DNA of 64,000 bases from a virus. The notes below the pieces were generated by a model. That model saw nothing but the letters and a program-made list of their open reading frames with translations, made no database searches and was not told the DNA's origin. Positions 49,127 through 57,667 of this stretch are shown in pieces. A program made the position numbers and the translations under genes. Each line of letters starts with the position of its first letter. Position 1 is the first letter of the stretch. The stretch spans positions 25,066-89,065 of IMG/VR virus record IMGVR_UViG_3300044712_001401. The stretch is one strand, 5' to 3'.

Positions 49127-50862
49127 GTTCTGGAGATTTTGGTCCAGTCGGGTCGCGGTCAACGAGACCGATAGCGACAAGCGAACAAGAGCGACGCGAG
49201 CAGCCTCCGGACGGCGAGCCGTCGGTGGCGGGCGTCTGGAGCGACGAGTTGCCGTTGCCGGACAACGGAACGCGGCAAGCGAACCGGCGAGCAGCAACGC
49301 AACGCGGCGGTCGCGGAGCGGCTCGCGCGGGGCGTCGCGCAGCGGAGAACGCTCCGCCGGATGTCGCAACGTCCGAGGCGTTGCGGCTTCCACCTGTCGA
49401 CGTCGAGGCGGAGACTTCGGTGATTGGCTCGGCTCTGTTATCGGCGGAGGCGTTCGATGAAATGGCGTTAGTGGTGAGTGACGCCGATTTCGCGGACCCC
49501 GTGCTCGCGGTGATGTGGCGAGCGATTGCAGCGATTCGGGAAGCAGGCCGGCCGCTCGACATCGTGCTCCTCGCGGAGCGTTTGCGGGCGGAGGGAACGT
49601 ACGAGCGGATTGGCGGAGCGGCCGGATTGCACCGGCTATTCAATGCGGTCCCGAACGCGGCGCACGGTAGATACTATGCCGGAATCGTGCGCTCAAAATC
49701 GATTCTGCGGCAGTTGTTGCTCGCGTCCGAAACGACGATTACAGAGACCTACGCCGAGGCGGCCGAGCCGGAGGCGATCTTGTCGGCGGCCGAGCAGCGA
49801 ATCTACGCCATCGCGGATCGAGGCGTTGCGGCGACAACTAGCGGCGTTGACGTGGGGGCGGTGCTTGCGGAGGCGATTGAAAGGATCGAGGCGAGACGCG
49901 GCGGGGGGCTCGTCGGCATGCCGACCGGGATTCACGACCTAGACGAAATTACGGGCGGGTTTAGGCGTCAAGAGTTTGTCGTGATCGGCGGACGGCCGTC
50001 GATGGGGAAAACGTCGCTCGGCTGGACGATTTGCCGGGCTGCGTCGCGAGCTGGGAATCGAGTGATGTTTGTCTCGCTCGAAATGTCGGCGCTAGAACTG
50101 GCGGACCGGGCGTTGTGTATGGAAGCTCGCGTTAACCTGCACCGCGCTCGCTCGGGGACAATCTCGAACGAGGACCGGGCTAGGCTCGTCGAATCGGCGG
50201 GTGAAATTTCGTGCCTGCCGATTGTCTTTGACGACACGCCGGCGCGACGCGTGGCGCAAATCGCGGCGTTGGCTAGACGCGAGCAACGACGGTCGGGACG
50301 GCTCGACATGATCGTGATCGACTACCTGCAACTCGTCGAACCGGACTCGTCGCGAGACCCACGACAAGAGCAAGTCGCGAAGATCGCGCGGCGGCTCAAG
50401 CTCCTGGCTCGCGAGCTAAACGTATGCGTGGTGGCTTTGGCTCAAGTCAATCGGCAAAGCGACCGCGCCGGCGAGCCACCAAGGCTCTCGGACCTTCGCG
50501 AGTCGGGGGCGATCGAGCAGGATGCGGACGTGGTGGTGTTTGCGCATCGGCCGGCGTACTACGGGAAAGGGGACGTCGAGCCGACGGCCGACGCGGAACC
50601 GGCGGAGCTACACGTCGCCAAGCAACGGAACGGTCCATGCGGACAAGTCGATGTGATTTGGATGCGGCGGTTTGCGGCATACACGGATCGAGCGAGCGAG
50701 CGGTACGACGGCGACGAGTGGACCCCATATCGGGAGTCGTCCTCGCCTGGGGCGTACGATTTCGGTCCGATGTCGACTCCGCCGGCCGAGCCGACAATAC
50801 CGGGGGTTCCTAGCGTCGATACGCCGGTGTCGAATCCAGCGAATCGACGCGACTTGTTTTAG
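49123..50862 (+). CDS. dnaB: Replicative DNA helicase (DnaB family)
   Basis: 579 residues from ATG 49123, overlapping the initiator stop by four bases. N-terminal linker rich in charged residues, then the DnaB N-domain (PPVDVEAETSVIGSALLSAE; LHRLFNAVPNAAHGRYYAGI). RecA-like core: FVVIGGRPSMGKTSLGWTI (Walker A, K296), FVSLEMSALELADRAL, LDMIVIDYLQLVEP (Walker B), VVALAQVNRQSD, and RESGAIEQDADVVVFAHRP. Unwinds DNA at the fork; expected to be loaded by the preceding O-like protein. The terminator follows 50 bases downstream. Confidence 0.92.
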   Translation: MSSGDFGPVGSRSTRPIATSEQERREQPPDGEPSVAGVWSDELPLPDNGTRQANRRAATQRGGRGAARAGRRAAENAPPDVATSEALRLPPVDVEAETSVIGSALLSAEAFDEMALVVSDADFADPVLAVMWRAIAAIREAGRPLDIVLLAERLRAEGTYERIGGAAGLHRLFNAVPNAAHGRYYAGIVRSKSILRQLLLASETTITETYAEAAEPEAILSAAEQRIYAIADRGVAATTSGVDVGAVLAEAIERIEARRGGGLVGMPTGIHDLDEITGGFRRQEFVVIGGRPSMGKTSLGWTICRAASRAGNRVMFVSLEMSALELADRALCMEARVNLHRARSGTISNEDRARLVESAGEISCLPIVFDDTPARRVAQIAALARREQRRSGRLDMIVIDYLQLVEPDSSRDPRQEQVAKIARRLKLLARELNVCVVALAQVNRQSDRAGEPPRLSDLRESGAIEQDADVVVFAHRPAYYGKGDVEPTADAEPAELHVAKQRNGPCGQVDVIWMRRFAAYTDRASERYDGDEWTPYRESSSPGAYDFGPMSTPPAEPTIPGVPSVDTPVSNPANRRDLF

Positions 50863-50912
50863 GCGTGGCGTTGTGCTAATCTTCTCGACGCGGATTCGTC
50901 TCCCGCGCTCAG

Positions 50913-50953
50913 AGCCCCGCTGTGATTCCCGTCCGGCGGGGCTTTCTTTTTTT
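50913..50953 (+). terminator. Terminator after the replication genes
   Basis: AGCCCCGC (50913-50920) pairs with GCGGGGCT (50936-50943), 15-base loop, followed by TTTCTTTTTTT (50943-50953). It isolates the replication operon from the next promoter at 50986. Confidence 0.8.
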
Positions 50954-50985
50954 CCGGATTCTTTTCCGGATTCGCTCGCCTGCTA

Positions 50986-51024
50986 TTGCATCCTATTCCG
51001 AAGGTGGTAGTATTACCCCATCGG
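50986..51024 (+). promoter_or_regulatory. Promoter with CCGA-N19-TCGG arms (copy 4 of 6)
   Basis: TTGCAT (50986-50991), 16 bases, TAGTAT (51008-51013); CCGA 50998-51001, TCGG 51021-51024. The leader ends AGACGAGACGACGGGAGACGG before the ATG at 51074. Preceded by a terminator. Confidence 0.75.
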
Positions 51025-51073
51025 ACGCGGGTTGCGGCCGAGGCGGAAAGACGAGACGACGGGAGACGGGAAG

Positions 51074-51460
51074 ATGTGCCAGACGACGAAAACCGAACGC
51101 GGAACCATCAAGACTTGCAAGCGCTGCGGCGGAAAAGGATTCGGGAATTGGGCGGTCGCTCATCTTGGGGTTCCTGGGCTCTGCATGGCCTGCAACGGCT
51201 CGGGGCAAGTCGTCGCCTTCTCGATGGCGACGCGGGTCGCTCAATATTTGTCGCGGATGCAGGCTTGGGCGGACAAGCTAGAAACCAACGCGAACAAGCT
51301 GGAAACGGCATTGCAAAACAAGCGGTTTGGCTCGGACTTTCATCAACAACAAGTCGCGAGCTTTCGGGCGAAGCGGGTTGAAGTTTTGGCGGACATCGCA
51401 CGCGTCGCAGCGGCCGGAAAGGTTTCGGCGAAAGAGCAAGCGGCGAGCGGACCGGCTTAG
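51074..51460 (+). CDS. Zinc-knuckle plus coiled-coil early protein
   Basis: 128 residues from ATG 51074 behind a family promoter. Residues 12-50 carry CKRCGGKGFGNWA and CMACNGSGQV, a DnaJ-type zinc knuckle. Residues ~60-110 are a charged helix (ADKLETNANKLETALQNKRF). A helper or adaptor role in early infection is suggested by the promoter class and zinc domain; no specific activity can be stated. Confidence 0.6.
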   Translation: MCQTTKTERGTIKTCKRCGGKGFGNWAVAHLGVPGLCMACNGSGQVVAFSMATRVAQYLSRMQAWADKLETNANKLETALQNKRFGSDFHQQQVASFRAKRVEVLADIARVAAAGKVSAKEQAASGPA

Positions 51461-51480
51461 AAAAAAGACGGAGCGGGGGC

Positions 51481-51519
51481 TTGCATCCTATTCCGTATGC
51501 GGTAGGATGTTGGAGTCGG
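51481..51519 (+). promoter_or_regulatory. Promoter with CCGA-like arms (copy 5 of 6, divergent)
   Basis: TTGCAT (51481-51486), 16 bases, TAGGAT (51503-51508). The left arm is CCGT (51493-51496) instead of CCGA; the right arm TCGG (51516-51519) is intact. The leader is similar to copies 2 and 4. Drives the 51570 gene. Confidence 0.65.
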
Positions 51520-51569
51520 ACGCACGGGGCGGACGACGAGACGAAACGACTACAACGGGAGACGGGAAG

Positions 51570-52121
51570 ATGGCAATTGCAACGGAACGCGTCGGGGCGC
51601 GAGTGTACGTCACTGGGAACACGTACGAGATTCGCGGGCAACTAAAAAACGCCGGCTGCCACTGGGATGGCGATCGCAAGGCGTGGTGGATCGGGGCAGC
51701 TAAGGCGTCCGAGCTTGAAAGTCTGATCGCGGGGCTCGGCTCTGCGCCGGCGGCCGCGCAAAGCTCGGAGCAACGCGAGGACGTCTCGGGGCGACCTGTC
51801 TACGGGAAGGTTGAGTACAAGGGGCGAGCCTATTACGTCATCGGAATTTCTCAACGAACCGGAAAACTCTGGCTTACTGTGCTCGACGGCTCAATCAATT
51901 TTTGGGCTGCGGAAACCGCGTGCCGGTGGACCAAGACGTACGAGCCGCGAGAGTATCGCGGGCGACGCGAGCACCAGACGCTCGGCGGGCTGCGACGCTT
52001 TATCGAACGCTCGCGGGAAGCGGACCGAGAGATTGCGGCCGGGCGAATCCCGCACGGGTACGCGATTGACCGCGAAGACGGCCAAGTAAAACGCCGCTCC
52101 GAGTGCGATATGCCGGAGTAG
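51570..52121 (+). CDS. DUF5710-like domain protein
   Basis: 183 residues from ATG 51570. N-terminal 50 residues have RVYVTGNTYEIRGQLKNAGC and HWDGDRKAWWIGAAKASELE, matching the short domain seen in phage and plasmid proteins as DUF5710. The middle (GKVEYKGRAYYVIGISQRTG) is beta-rich, and the C-terminal part is basic and helical. Early promoter and small size suggest host takeover or nucleic-acid contact; not demonstrated. Confidence 0.65.
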   Translation: MAIATERVGARVYVTGNTYEIRGQLKNAGCHWDGDRKAWWIGAAKASELESLIAGLGSAPAAAQSSEQREDVSGRPVYGKVEYKGRAYYVIGISQRTGKLWLTVLDGSINFWAAETACRWTKTYEPREYRGRREHQTLGGLRRFIERSREADREIAAGRIPHGYAIDREDGQVKRRSECDMPE

Positions 52122-52136
52122 GCGACGAGCACAACG

Positions 52137-52160
52137 CCGGCCGGAGAACGCTCCGGCCGG
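52137..52160 (+). terminator. 10-bp perfect hairpin upstream of the 52175 gene
   Basis: CCGGCCGGAG (52137-52146) and CTCCGGCCGG (52151-52160) with loop AACG. No T run follows; the next gene's ribosome site GGGAGGA is only five bases away. It could be a weak terminator or a translational control stem. Confidence 0.35.
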
Positions 52161-52174
52161 ATTGGGAGGAAAAG

Positions 52175-52564
52175 ATGAGCAAAAAAAAGAGCGAGCCGAT
52201 CGACTTGCCACGACTCGAAACTGCGTACGGGAACACCGTGCTGGTGCGGGCCGATGGGTTTGTTTGCGTCGCGGGGGTCGACTATTCGACGTGCCACATC
52301 GAGGTGGCAGGCGTTAACGACGACGTCTTAGTGTTGTACGTCCCGAGCCGCACCGCGTACCTCAGCCGAATGTCTCGGTCAAAGCATTGCTCGCCCGAAT
52401 ATCTGGTGTTCCGGATTAAGTCGCTATCGGTCGACGAGAGCGGGACTCGCAAATACGAGGTGCAGCCGCTCGGGTCGATCGACGTTGGGCGAGACACAAT
52501 AAAAGAGCGGCGGATGCGTTGGGCGGCGCAAATCGAGTCGCGGCGAACTAAGCCGGGAGGCTAA
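52175..52564 (+). CDS. Hypothetical protein
   Basis: 129 residues from ATG 52175 after GGGAGGAAAAG. Starts with a lysine run (MSKKKSEPIDLPRL), then beta-rich with two Cys (FVCVAGVDYSTCHIEV) and a strand-helix end (GTRKYEVQPLGSIDVG). The C-terminus is basic (ERRMRWAAQIESRRTKPGG). No family recognised. Confidence 0.6.
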   Translation: MSKKKSEPIDLPRLETAYGNTVLVRADGFVCVAGVDYSTCHIEVAGVNDDVLVLYVPSRTAYLSRMSRSKHCSPEYLVFRIKSLSVDESGTRKYEVQPLGSIDVGRDTIKERRMRWAAQIESRRTKPGG

Positions 52565-52565
52565 T

Positions 52566-53015
52566 GTGACGGAGTTAAAGCGAGTGCTAGAGCGGCTTAC
52601 GTCGCCTTATGACGACCGCTCGTGGCTAGAGTGCGATGGTCTCACGCGGGTGCTCGCGTACGTGCTCGCGGGGGCCGGCGTTCCACATCGGGCAATGGTT
52701 GGTCGCGTCGAGTATTCCGGGCATGAGTTCGAGCCGCATTTCTGGCTCGTCGTCGAGCCGTGGATTATCGATTATCGGCTGCGAATGTGGCTCGGACCAT
52801 CGGCTCCGCACGGCGTGTTTTTGCTGGAACACGGGACGCCTAGACAGGACCGCTCACGCTATGGCACCGGCGAGCACCCGGACTATCACGGGCGGGTGTG
52901 TCAGTTCTTGGCAACAGAAACGATTTTCGAACTTTTATCGGGGCGGAAAGCGGAGACGGCAACGTGGCAAGCGATCATGCAAGGCAAAAAGTTTGCGACG
53001 CGATCGAGCGAGTGA
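52566..53015 (+). CDS. Transglutaminase-like/cysteine-peptidase-fold protein (first of a pair)
   Basis: 149 residues from GTG 52566, with GGGAGG upstream. A Cys-His-Asp order suggests the transglutaminase-like fold: LECDGLTRVLAYVLAGAG holds Cys, GHEFEPHFWLVVEPWIIDYR holds His and Asp. The spacing and W near the His fit NlpC/transglutaminase enzymes. Overlaps the next gene by 52 bases, and that protein shows the same pattern. Substrate unknown; could be a crosslinking or protease-like enzyme. Confidence 0.5.
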   Translation: MTELKRVLERLTSPYDDRSWLECDGLTRVLAYVLAGAGVPHRAMVGRVEYSGHEFEPHFWLVVEPWIIDYRLRMWLGPSAPHGVFLLEHGTPRQDRSRYGTGEHPDYHGRVCQFLATETIFELLSGRKAETATWQAIMQGKKFATRSSE

Positions 53016-53536
53016 CGCTCGACGTACTCGCGGCGGGGCGTGCCAGTATCGGTCCAAACGAGTGCGTGCGGTGGGCGTTTGTCTTGCTGCAAGAGTTGAC
53101 TTGCCGACGCTCGATGCCGCGAGCAATCTTCCAATCGGGCACCGCTATGTTTCCAATGCTCTCGCAAGGAACGCCGGACGACGGCGGTGAAACGCACTTT
53201 TCGTACGTGTGGGAGTTGAGCGAGCAGACGCGGCGACGCGTCGAACGCGGCGTGATGCCAGAAATGCACGCGTGGGTTGCGGTGCCGGATCACGGCATCA
53301 TCGTCGATGCAACGCTAGGGTTTCAGCGCGAGAACTACACGCGGACGCAGGCGATAGCGAACGCTGACGCGTCACGTTGGACGAACGCCGAGTTGCCGGC
53401 GGTGTTCGTCGGAGACTCCGAGGACGCTGGACGACTGCGACTTTCGTATCGTGCGGACATGGCGGCGATCGAGTGCGTGCACGTATTGCGCGAGCCGACG
53501 TTGGCTCGTCGCTGGATTAGGCATTATTTTGACTAG
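52964..53536 (+). CDS. Transglutaminase-like/cysteine-peptidase-fold protein (second of a pair)
   Basis: 190 residues from GTG 52964, with CGGAGACGG upstream, within the preceding gene. NECVRWAFVLLQELTCRRSM supplies a candidate Cys; MPEMHAWVAVPDHGIIVDAT supplies His and Asp. A FSYVWELSEQTRRRVERG helix lies between. Possibly a duplicated relative of 52566 with a longer C-terminus. Exact chemistry unknown. Confidence 0.5.
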   Translation: MASDHARQKVCDAIERVTLDVLAAGRASIGPNECVRWAFVLLQELTCRRSMPRAIFQSGTAMFPMLSQGTPDDGGETHFSYVWELSEQTRRRVERGVMPEMHAWVAVPDHGIIVDATLGFQRENYTRTQAIANADASRWTNAELPAVFVGDSEDAGRLRLSYRADMAAIECVHVLREPTLARRWIRHYFD

Positions 53537-53546
53537 GAGACGACGG

Positions 53547-54611
53547 ATGGCGGAACAATCGAAGATTGCGTGGACGACGTCGACTTGGAATCCGTGGCGA
53601 GGCTGCACCAAAGTGGCCGAGGGCTGCCGGAACTGTTACGCGGAAAAACTCGCCGAGCGATTTCCGGATACGTTTGGTGTCTGGGGCGACGCTGGTGCTA
53701 GGGTGGTCGCGTCCGAAAAGCAATGGAACGAGCCGAAACGCTGGGAGACGCGAGCCGCAAACGCGAAGCCGGGTGATGCTCCGTGGTATGTGTTCTGCGC
53801 CTCGCTCGCGGACGTCTTCGAGTACTGGCGAGGATCTTTGCGGCATAGCGCGGGTGTCACGATGCGCCTAATGCACGAGCCAAACGGGCATCCTTTGAAA
53901 TGGGGAGCCGGCGTCGTGCTCGATCACCCTGGAACCGGGCGACTGTTGACAATGCAAGACGCAAGGCAGCGGGTGTTTGATACGTGGCAAGCGACTCCGC
54001 ACTTGCGGTGGCTCGTGCTTACGAAGCGACCGAAAAACATTCTTCCGATGCTCGACGGCCGGAAGTTTCCAAACGTCATGTTTGGGACGTCGGCGGCGAT
54101 TCAAGACGACGTTGACCGGCTGCTGCCGTATCTAATCGCGGTCAAACGTGCTGGTGTGTGTGCCGGCGTGTTTTTATCGGCCGAGCCACAAGTCGAGCGG
54201 CTTACGCTCGATCACGACTACGATGCGACCAGCGGATTGACGCGGCGATGGCTCGGACCGGGCGGTCTAGATTGGGTGATTATTGGGGGCGAGAGCGGGC
54301 AAAACGCAAGGCTTTTTTGCGTCGATTGGGCACGTGATTTAATCGACGAGTGCCGCGCCGCTGGGACCGCTTGTTTTTTCAAGCAAACCGGCTCGGTCAC
54401 GATGATGAGTCGAGACAGCATCGAGCGACGAAGAGCGGGCAATAATCCGGAGAATGAGTGGCCGGAGGGAACGTCGTTTACTTCGCGAGCGTGCGACATT
54501 GGAACCGAATGGCAGGGGCACTTGGTCGCGTTGCGCAGTACGAAAGGCGAAGATCCGGCCGAGTGGCCGGAGTGGTTGCGTGTCCGAGAATTCCCAACGT
54601 GCTTTGAGTAG
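53547..54611 (+). CDS. Gp37/Gp68 family protein (DUF5131)
   Basis: 354 residues from ATG 53547 (TAGGAGACGACGG upstream). Signature WNPWRGCTKVAEGCRNCYAE near residue 12, with Cys arranged as in radical-SAM-like proteins; FCASLADVFE; LVLTKRPKNI; VMFGTSAAIQDDVDRLLPYL; DWVIIGGESGQNARLF; FFKQTGS. This order is diagnostic of phage Gp37/Gp68, of unproven function, possibly an iron-sulphur enzyme. Confidence 0.85.
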   Translation: MAEQSKIAWTTSTWNPWRGCTKVAEGCRNCYAEKLAERFPDTFGVWGDAGARVVASEKQWNEPKRWETRAANAKPGDAPWYVFCASLADVFEYWRGSLRHSAGVTMRLMHEPNGHPLKWGAGVVLDHPGTGRLLTMQDARQRVFDTWQATPHLRWLVLTKRPKNILPMLDGRKFPNVMFGTSAAIQDDVDRLLPYLIAVKRAGVCAGVFLSAEPQVERLTLDHDYDATSGLTRRWLGPGGLDWVIIGGESGQNARLFCVDWARDLIDECRAAGTACFFKQTGSVTMMSRDSIERRRAGNNPENEWPEGTSFTSRACDIGTEWQGHLVALRSTKGEDPAEWPEWLRVREFPTCFE

Positions 54612-54624
54612 GCGAGGCGAAGTC

Positions 54625-54861
54625 ATGAACGCCACGACGTGCCGAGCGTGCGGAGAGCGTTTGCGAAACGTCGCGATGGAGCGGCGAAAAATTCGCAAAA
54701 CGCGAAACCAACCGATTGTGGACGAAGAGCTAGACTACTGCCTAGATTGTGCTGATGAAATGTTTTTTGGTGTGCTGGCTTGTCAGCGTTCCTTGGGAGA
54801 GTTCCGGTTTGGGACTCGCGGCGGAGATCGCGTGATTCGCTCAACGAGAGGGCTTGCGTGA
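54625..54861 (+). CDS. Small zinc-binding protein
   Basis: 78 residues from ATG 54625. Four cysteines in two CxxC pairs (TTCRACGERL; YCLDCADEMF) separated by a basic helix (MERRKIRKTRNQP). Probably a zinc finger; the stop overlaps the HNH-like gene start. Function unknown. Confidence 0.55.
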   Translation: MNATTCRACGERLRNVAMERRKIRKTRNQPIVDEELDYCLDCADEMFFGVLACQRSLGEFRFGTRGGDRVIRSTRGLA

Positions 54862-55211
54862 GTATTAATCGCACCAAACCGCGCGTACGACGTAGCGCCA
54901 AGTGGGAGGCATTGTCAAAGCGGATTATTGCCAAGCACCCCTACTGCGCGGTGTGTGGCAACACGACAAAGCGAGAGCTACGCGGACATCACAAAGTGCC
55001 GGTTCACGTCGATCCGTCGCGCGAGCTTGACGAAGCGAATGTCGTTGTTCTCTGTCAAGGTAAGACCGTCAATTGTCACTTGTTGGTTGGGCATTTAATG
55101 AGCTGGCGGTCGTGGAACGTCGCGGTCGATTCCGATATTGCAAGGCTCGCGTCGGCAATTCAATCGCGGCCGATGCTCGCTCAAAAAACACAACCGGAGA
55201 GCAACTCATGA
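54858..55211 (+). CDS. HNH endonuclease-like protein
   Basis: 117 residues from GTG 54858, overlapping the previous stop. CAVCGNTTKRELRGHHKVP gives the zinc pair plus HH, then EANVVVLCQGKTVNCHLLVG with the second Cys pair and His, matching HNH order. Basic N-terminus (NRTKPRVRRSAKWEALSKR). Phage HNH proteins nick DNA near packaging or as homing enzymes; no terminase is adjacent here. Role unknown. Confidence 0.7.
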   Translation: MSINRTKPRVRRSAKWEALSKRIIAKHPYCAVCGNTTKRELRGHHKVPVHVDPSRELDEANVVVLCQGKTVNCHLLVGHLMSWRSWNVAVDSDIARLASAIQSRPMLAQKTQPESNS

Positions 55212-55804
55212 TCAAAGCGGACAAGGAGGAAAGTTTTGGCTGCGTCGGCTCGTCAATTGTCTTGCGGTCTGGACGTTACATCGACCTGTTGAATCCAAAG
55301 CCGAGCGATATTCGGATCGAAGACATTGCGGCGGCGTTGGCGAAGCTCTGTCGATTTGGCGGGCATTGCTCGCGGTTCTATTCCGTCGCAGAACACTCGA
55401 TACACGCGGCATCAATTGTCAAAGACGACGGCGCGGAGCGTCTCGCAATACTGGCGACGCTGCTACACGATGCGGCAGAGGCATACATCGGCGACGTCGT
55501 CCGGCCGTTGAAGCGAGTGCTCGGCGAGCGCGTGCGTCAAATCGAGGAGCGAATTCTAGCGGTCGTGTCGGACCGGTTTCTAGTCGACGTGATGGCGTAC
55601 AAACCGGTGTGGGAGCCTGTCGACAATGCGCTTTTGATTGCCGAGCGCAACGCGTTGTTTCCGTCGCGAATGAGTGGCGATCCGGTGTGGCATCTGGAAG
55701 ACAGAGTGCGAAAGGTGCGTTTGTTTTCGTTCGGATATTCCTCCGAAAAATCGGAGAAAGCATTTTTGGACTTTTTTGACAGTCTATCGGGGAGCGTCTC
55801 GTGA
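55208..55804 (+). CDS. HD-domain phosphohydrolase (YfbR-like)
   Basis: 198 residues from ATG 55208, overlapping the HNH end by four bases. Metal site: CSRFYSVAEHSIHAASIV with the first His, LLHDAAEAYIGDVVRPLK with the HD pair, and a downstream Asp in VDNALLIAERNALF. Fits 5'-deoxynucleotidases/nucleotide phosphohydrolases, which phages carry to shape dNTP pools. Works in the same direction as the MazG-like protein at 1437. Confidence 0.75.
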   Translation: MIKADKEESFGCVGSSIVLRSGRYIDLLNPKPSDIRIEDIAAALAKLCRFGGHCSRFYSVAEHSIHAASIVKDDGAERLAILATLLHDAAEAYIGDVVRPLKRVLGERVRQIEERILAVVSDRFLVDVMAYKPVWEPVDNALLIAERNALFPSRMSGDPVWHLEDRVRKVRLFSFGYSSEKSEKAFLDFFDSLSGSVS

Positions 55805-56238
55805 AAGTGATTTTTGACGACGCAGAGTTCAGCCGAGTCATTAAGGGCTCGGCGGGTAGTGTTGACGCAAGCGAAGTCGCGGTCGTCGTGCGAGAGCACG
55901 GAACGGAGCAAGGCAATCCAGTTGCGGCGTTCACGTTTTTGGTGCGAACGGAAAACGGTCCTTTGCGCGTGCAAGCGACGTCGACGGTCCGTTCGTTTCT
56001 GCTACTTGCGGCGGCGCTACGCGGCAAGTTTGAGCATCTTGATTTAGAAGCTCCAGTGCCGCTCCCGGAGAACGCACCGAAAACGATTCGCGGCATCGTC
56101 GATGGCGTTGGCTATGATGCGGTGCTCATGGAGCGGGTCTACTTGGTGCATGCGGACGGGTCCGGCATCGGGATCGCGACTACCGAGGCGGAAATCCCAG
56201 TCATCGCAAAGGCGTTGGATTCGCGACGCGTTCGCTGA
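55801..56238 (+). CDS. Hypothetical protein
   Basis: 145 residues from GTG 55801, overlapping the HD gene stop. Alternating strands and helices (VAVVVREHGTEQGNPVAAFT; TVRSFLLLAAALRGKFEHLD; VYLVHADGSGIGIATTEAEI). No motif recognised. Maintained in a tight gene string with RusA. Confidence 0.55.
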   Translation: MKVIFDDAEFSRVIKGSAGSVDASEVAVVVREHGTEQGNPVAAFTFLVRTENGPLRVQATSTVRSFLLLAAALRGKFEHLDLEAPVPLPENAPKTIRGIVDGVGYDAVLMERVYLVHADGSGIGIATTEAEIPVIAKALDSRRVR

Positions 56239-56264
56239 TTTTGCATAGAAACCGGGGTGTCCTC

Positions 56265-56876
56265 TTGATTCGTCTGGTCGGTAACGCGTCGATTGTGCTG
56301 CCGTTGCCACCCAAGGCTCTCGACCCAAATGCTAGGCCGTCGCGATGGGGGAAAATTCGCGCGAAGTCCAAATATAGAAAGCAAGTTGCCGAGGCTGGAA
56401 TCGCGTGGATTATTGATCGTTACGGCTGCCTAGCGAAGCCAAACTTTCGGCAAGAACGAGTGCGTCTTGTCTATCAATTTGGGCGACGAGCAAAGCGACG
56501 CGACCCGGATAATTTGATCGCGTGGGCTAAGGCGGCGATTGATGGATTGGTGGACGCGGGGATTTTTGCCGACGATAGCCAATTGACTTACGATCCACCA
56601 ACGCAAACGACGGGCGTAGACCTGCCGTCGTTGATCGTCGAGATTGTTTCGGTGGGGTGGAAAAGCGAAGCGACGCAAGAAGACAAACCACCAAAACAAC
56701 GCGAGCAATTATCAGGTGACGACGTCGGGCGAGTCGCGGCGGCGCTTGCGGCATGCGTTGACGTGTTAGAGAGCTTTTCGCTTACGGCGGTGGTCGCAAT
56801 TGGCAACCGAGAATCGCGACGCGTCGCGGCATTGTCGGACGCTCGCGCCGCTCTGGACGTACTAGGCCGCTCTTGA
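56265..56876 (+). CDS. rusA: RusA-family Holliday junction resolvase
   Basis: 203 residues from TTG 56265 (GGGGT upstream; an in-frame TTG at 56241 has no site). Core: IVLPLPPKALDPNARPSRWG, VRLVYQFGRRAKRRDPDNLI, WAKAAIDGLVDAGIFADDSQ, which includes the Asp residues that bind metal in RusA. A C-terminal helix of 80 residues is longer than usual. Resolves junctions from recombination before packaging; complements the exonuclease/annealing pair at 45055-47342. Confidence 0.85.
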   Translation: MIRLVGNASIVLPLPPKALDPNARPSRWGKIRAKSKYRKQVAEAGIAWIIDRYGCLAKPNFRQERVRLVYQFGRRAKRRDPDNLIAWAKAAIDGLVDAGIFADDSQLTYDPPTQTTGVDLPSLIVEIVSVGWKSEATQEDKPPKQREQLSGDDVGRVAAALAACVDVLESFSLTAVVAIGNRESRRVAALSDARAALDVLGRS

Positions 56877-56992
56877 CTCGGCTTTTTGCCGAACCGATAA
56901 CTAGGCGATTCTGCCGGCGGTCAACGCGTGGACGTGGCGCGGTGCTGCGAGTCAACGCTTGACGCAGGCGGGTTTCTCTAGGAGACGTGTCG

Positions 56993-57616
56993 ATGCTTGG
57001 CAGATTCGTGCTGGCGGTGTTGTTGTCTTGCGTGACGTGCGGAGGAGCGATTCAAGCGACGGAGCCACCGGTAATCGCGGTGGATATCTCGACGCTCAGC
57101 GATGGATCATACGTGCTCGTAAAGGCAGGGGGGACCGTAACGCTGCGCCCTTTGCAACTGATTGTCCCATCGGTCGCTCCGACGCCGATTCCACCGCAGC
57201 CGCAACCGTCGGTGCTCACGGCTCGCCAAATCGCGTTTCGGGACAAAACGCAGGCGGTCGCGACGGACGCGGCGAAGGCTCAGGGGCCGGCGCTCGCGGC
57301 GCTTTATCGCCAAGTTGGCAAGTCGGTGCGGACGGGCCAGCTAGGCGACGCGGCGACAGCGGCGATGGCGACCAAAGCGGCGACCGATCTGCTGTTGACG
57401 ACGAACGCGGCTCCGTGGGCCGGCGTTCGGCAAACGCTCTCAGACGAGTGGACCAAGCTCCAAACGTCTGGCGCGCCTATCGCTTCTTACGCGGAATTAT
57501 TGGAAGACGCGGCGGTCGGCATTGAGGCGGCGAGCCCACGGGCAATTGACCCGGCAATGCTCGCGCTGATTCTCGAAATCGTCAAAATCATCTTGGCACT
57601 GTTCAAGCCTGTCTAA
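56993..57616 (+). CDS. Secreted or membrane-anchored hypothetical protein
   Basis: 207 residues; ATG 56993 lies nine bases after AGGAG. Signal-peptide-like start (MLGRFVLAVLLSCVTCGGA), a Pro-rich linker (PSVAPTPIPPQPQP), a helical domain, and a hydrophobic C-terminus (AMLALILEIVKIILALFKPV) that could be a membrane helix. A lysis or envelope role is plausible next to the papain-like peptidase; unproven. Confidence 0.55.
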   Translation: MLGRFVLAVLLSCVTCGGAIQATEPPVIAVDISTLSDGSYVLVKAGGTVTLRPLQLIVPSVAPTPIPPQPQPSVLTARQIAFRDKTQAVATDAAKAQGPALAALYRQVGKSVRTGQLGDAATAAMATKAATDLLLTTNAAPWAGVRQTLSDEWTKLQTSGAPIASYAELLEDAAVGIEAASPRAIDPAMLALILEIVKIILALFKPV

Positions 57617-57667
57617 TCGATCGCGGTCCGCCGCACCAAACTGAAGCGCACGACGGAGAAATTGTCG

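Noticed and set aside
54858-55211. HNH protein as part of the packaging machinery
   Set aside because: It is far from portal and capsid, and sits in an early metabolic operon; an HNH role is listed without assigning packaging.
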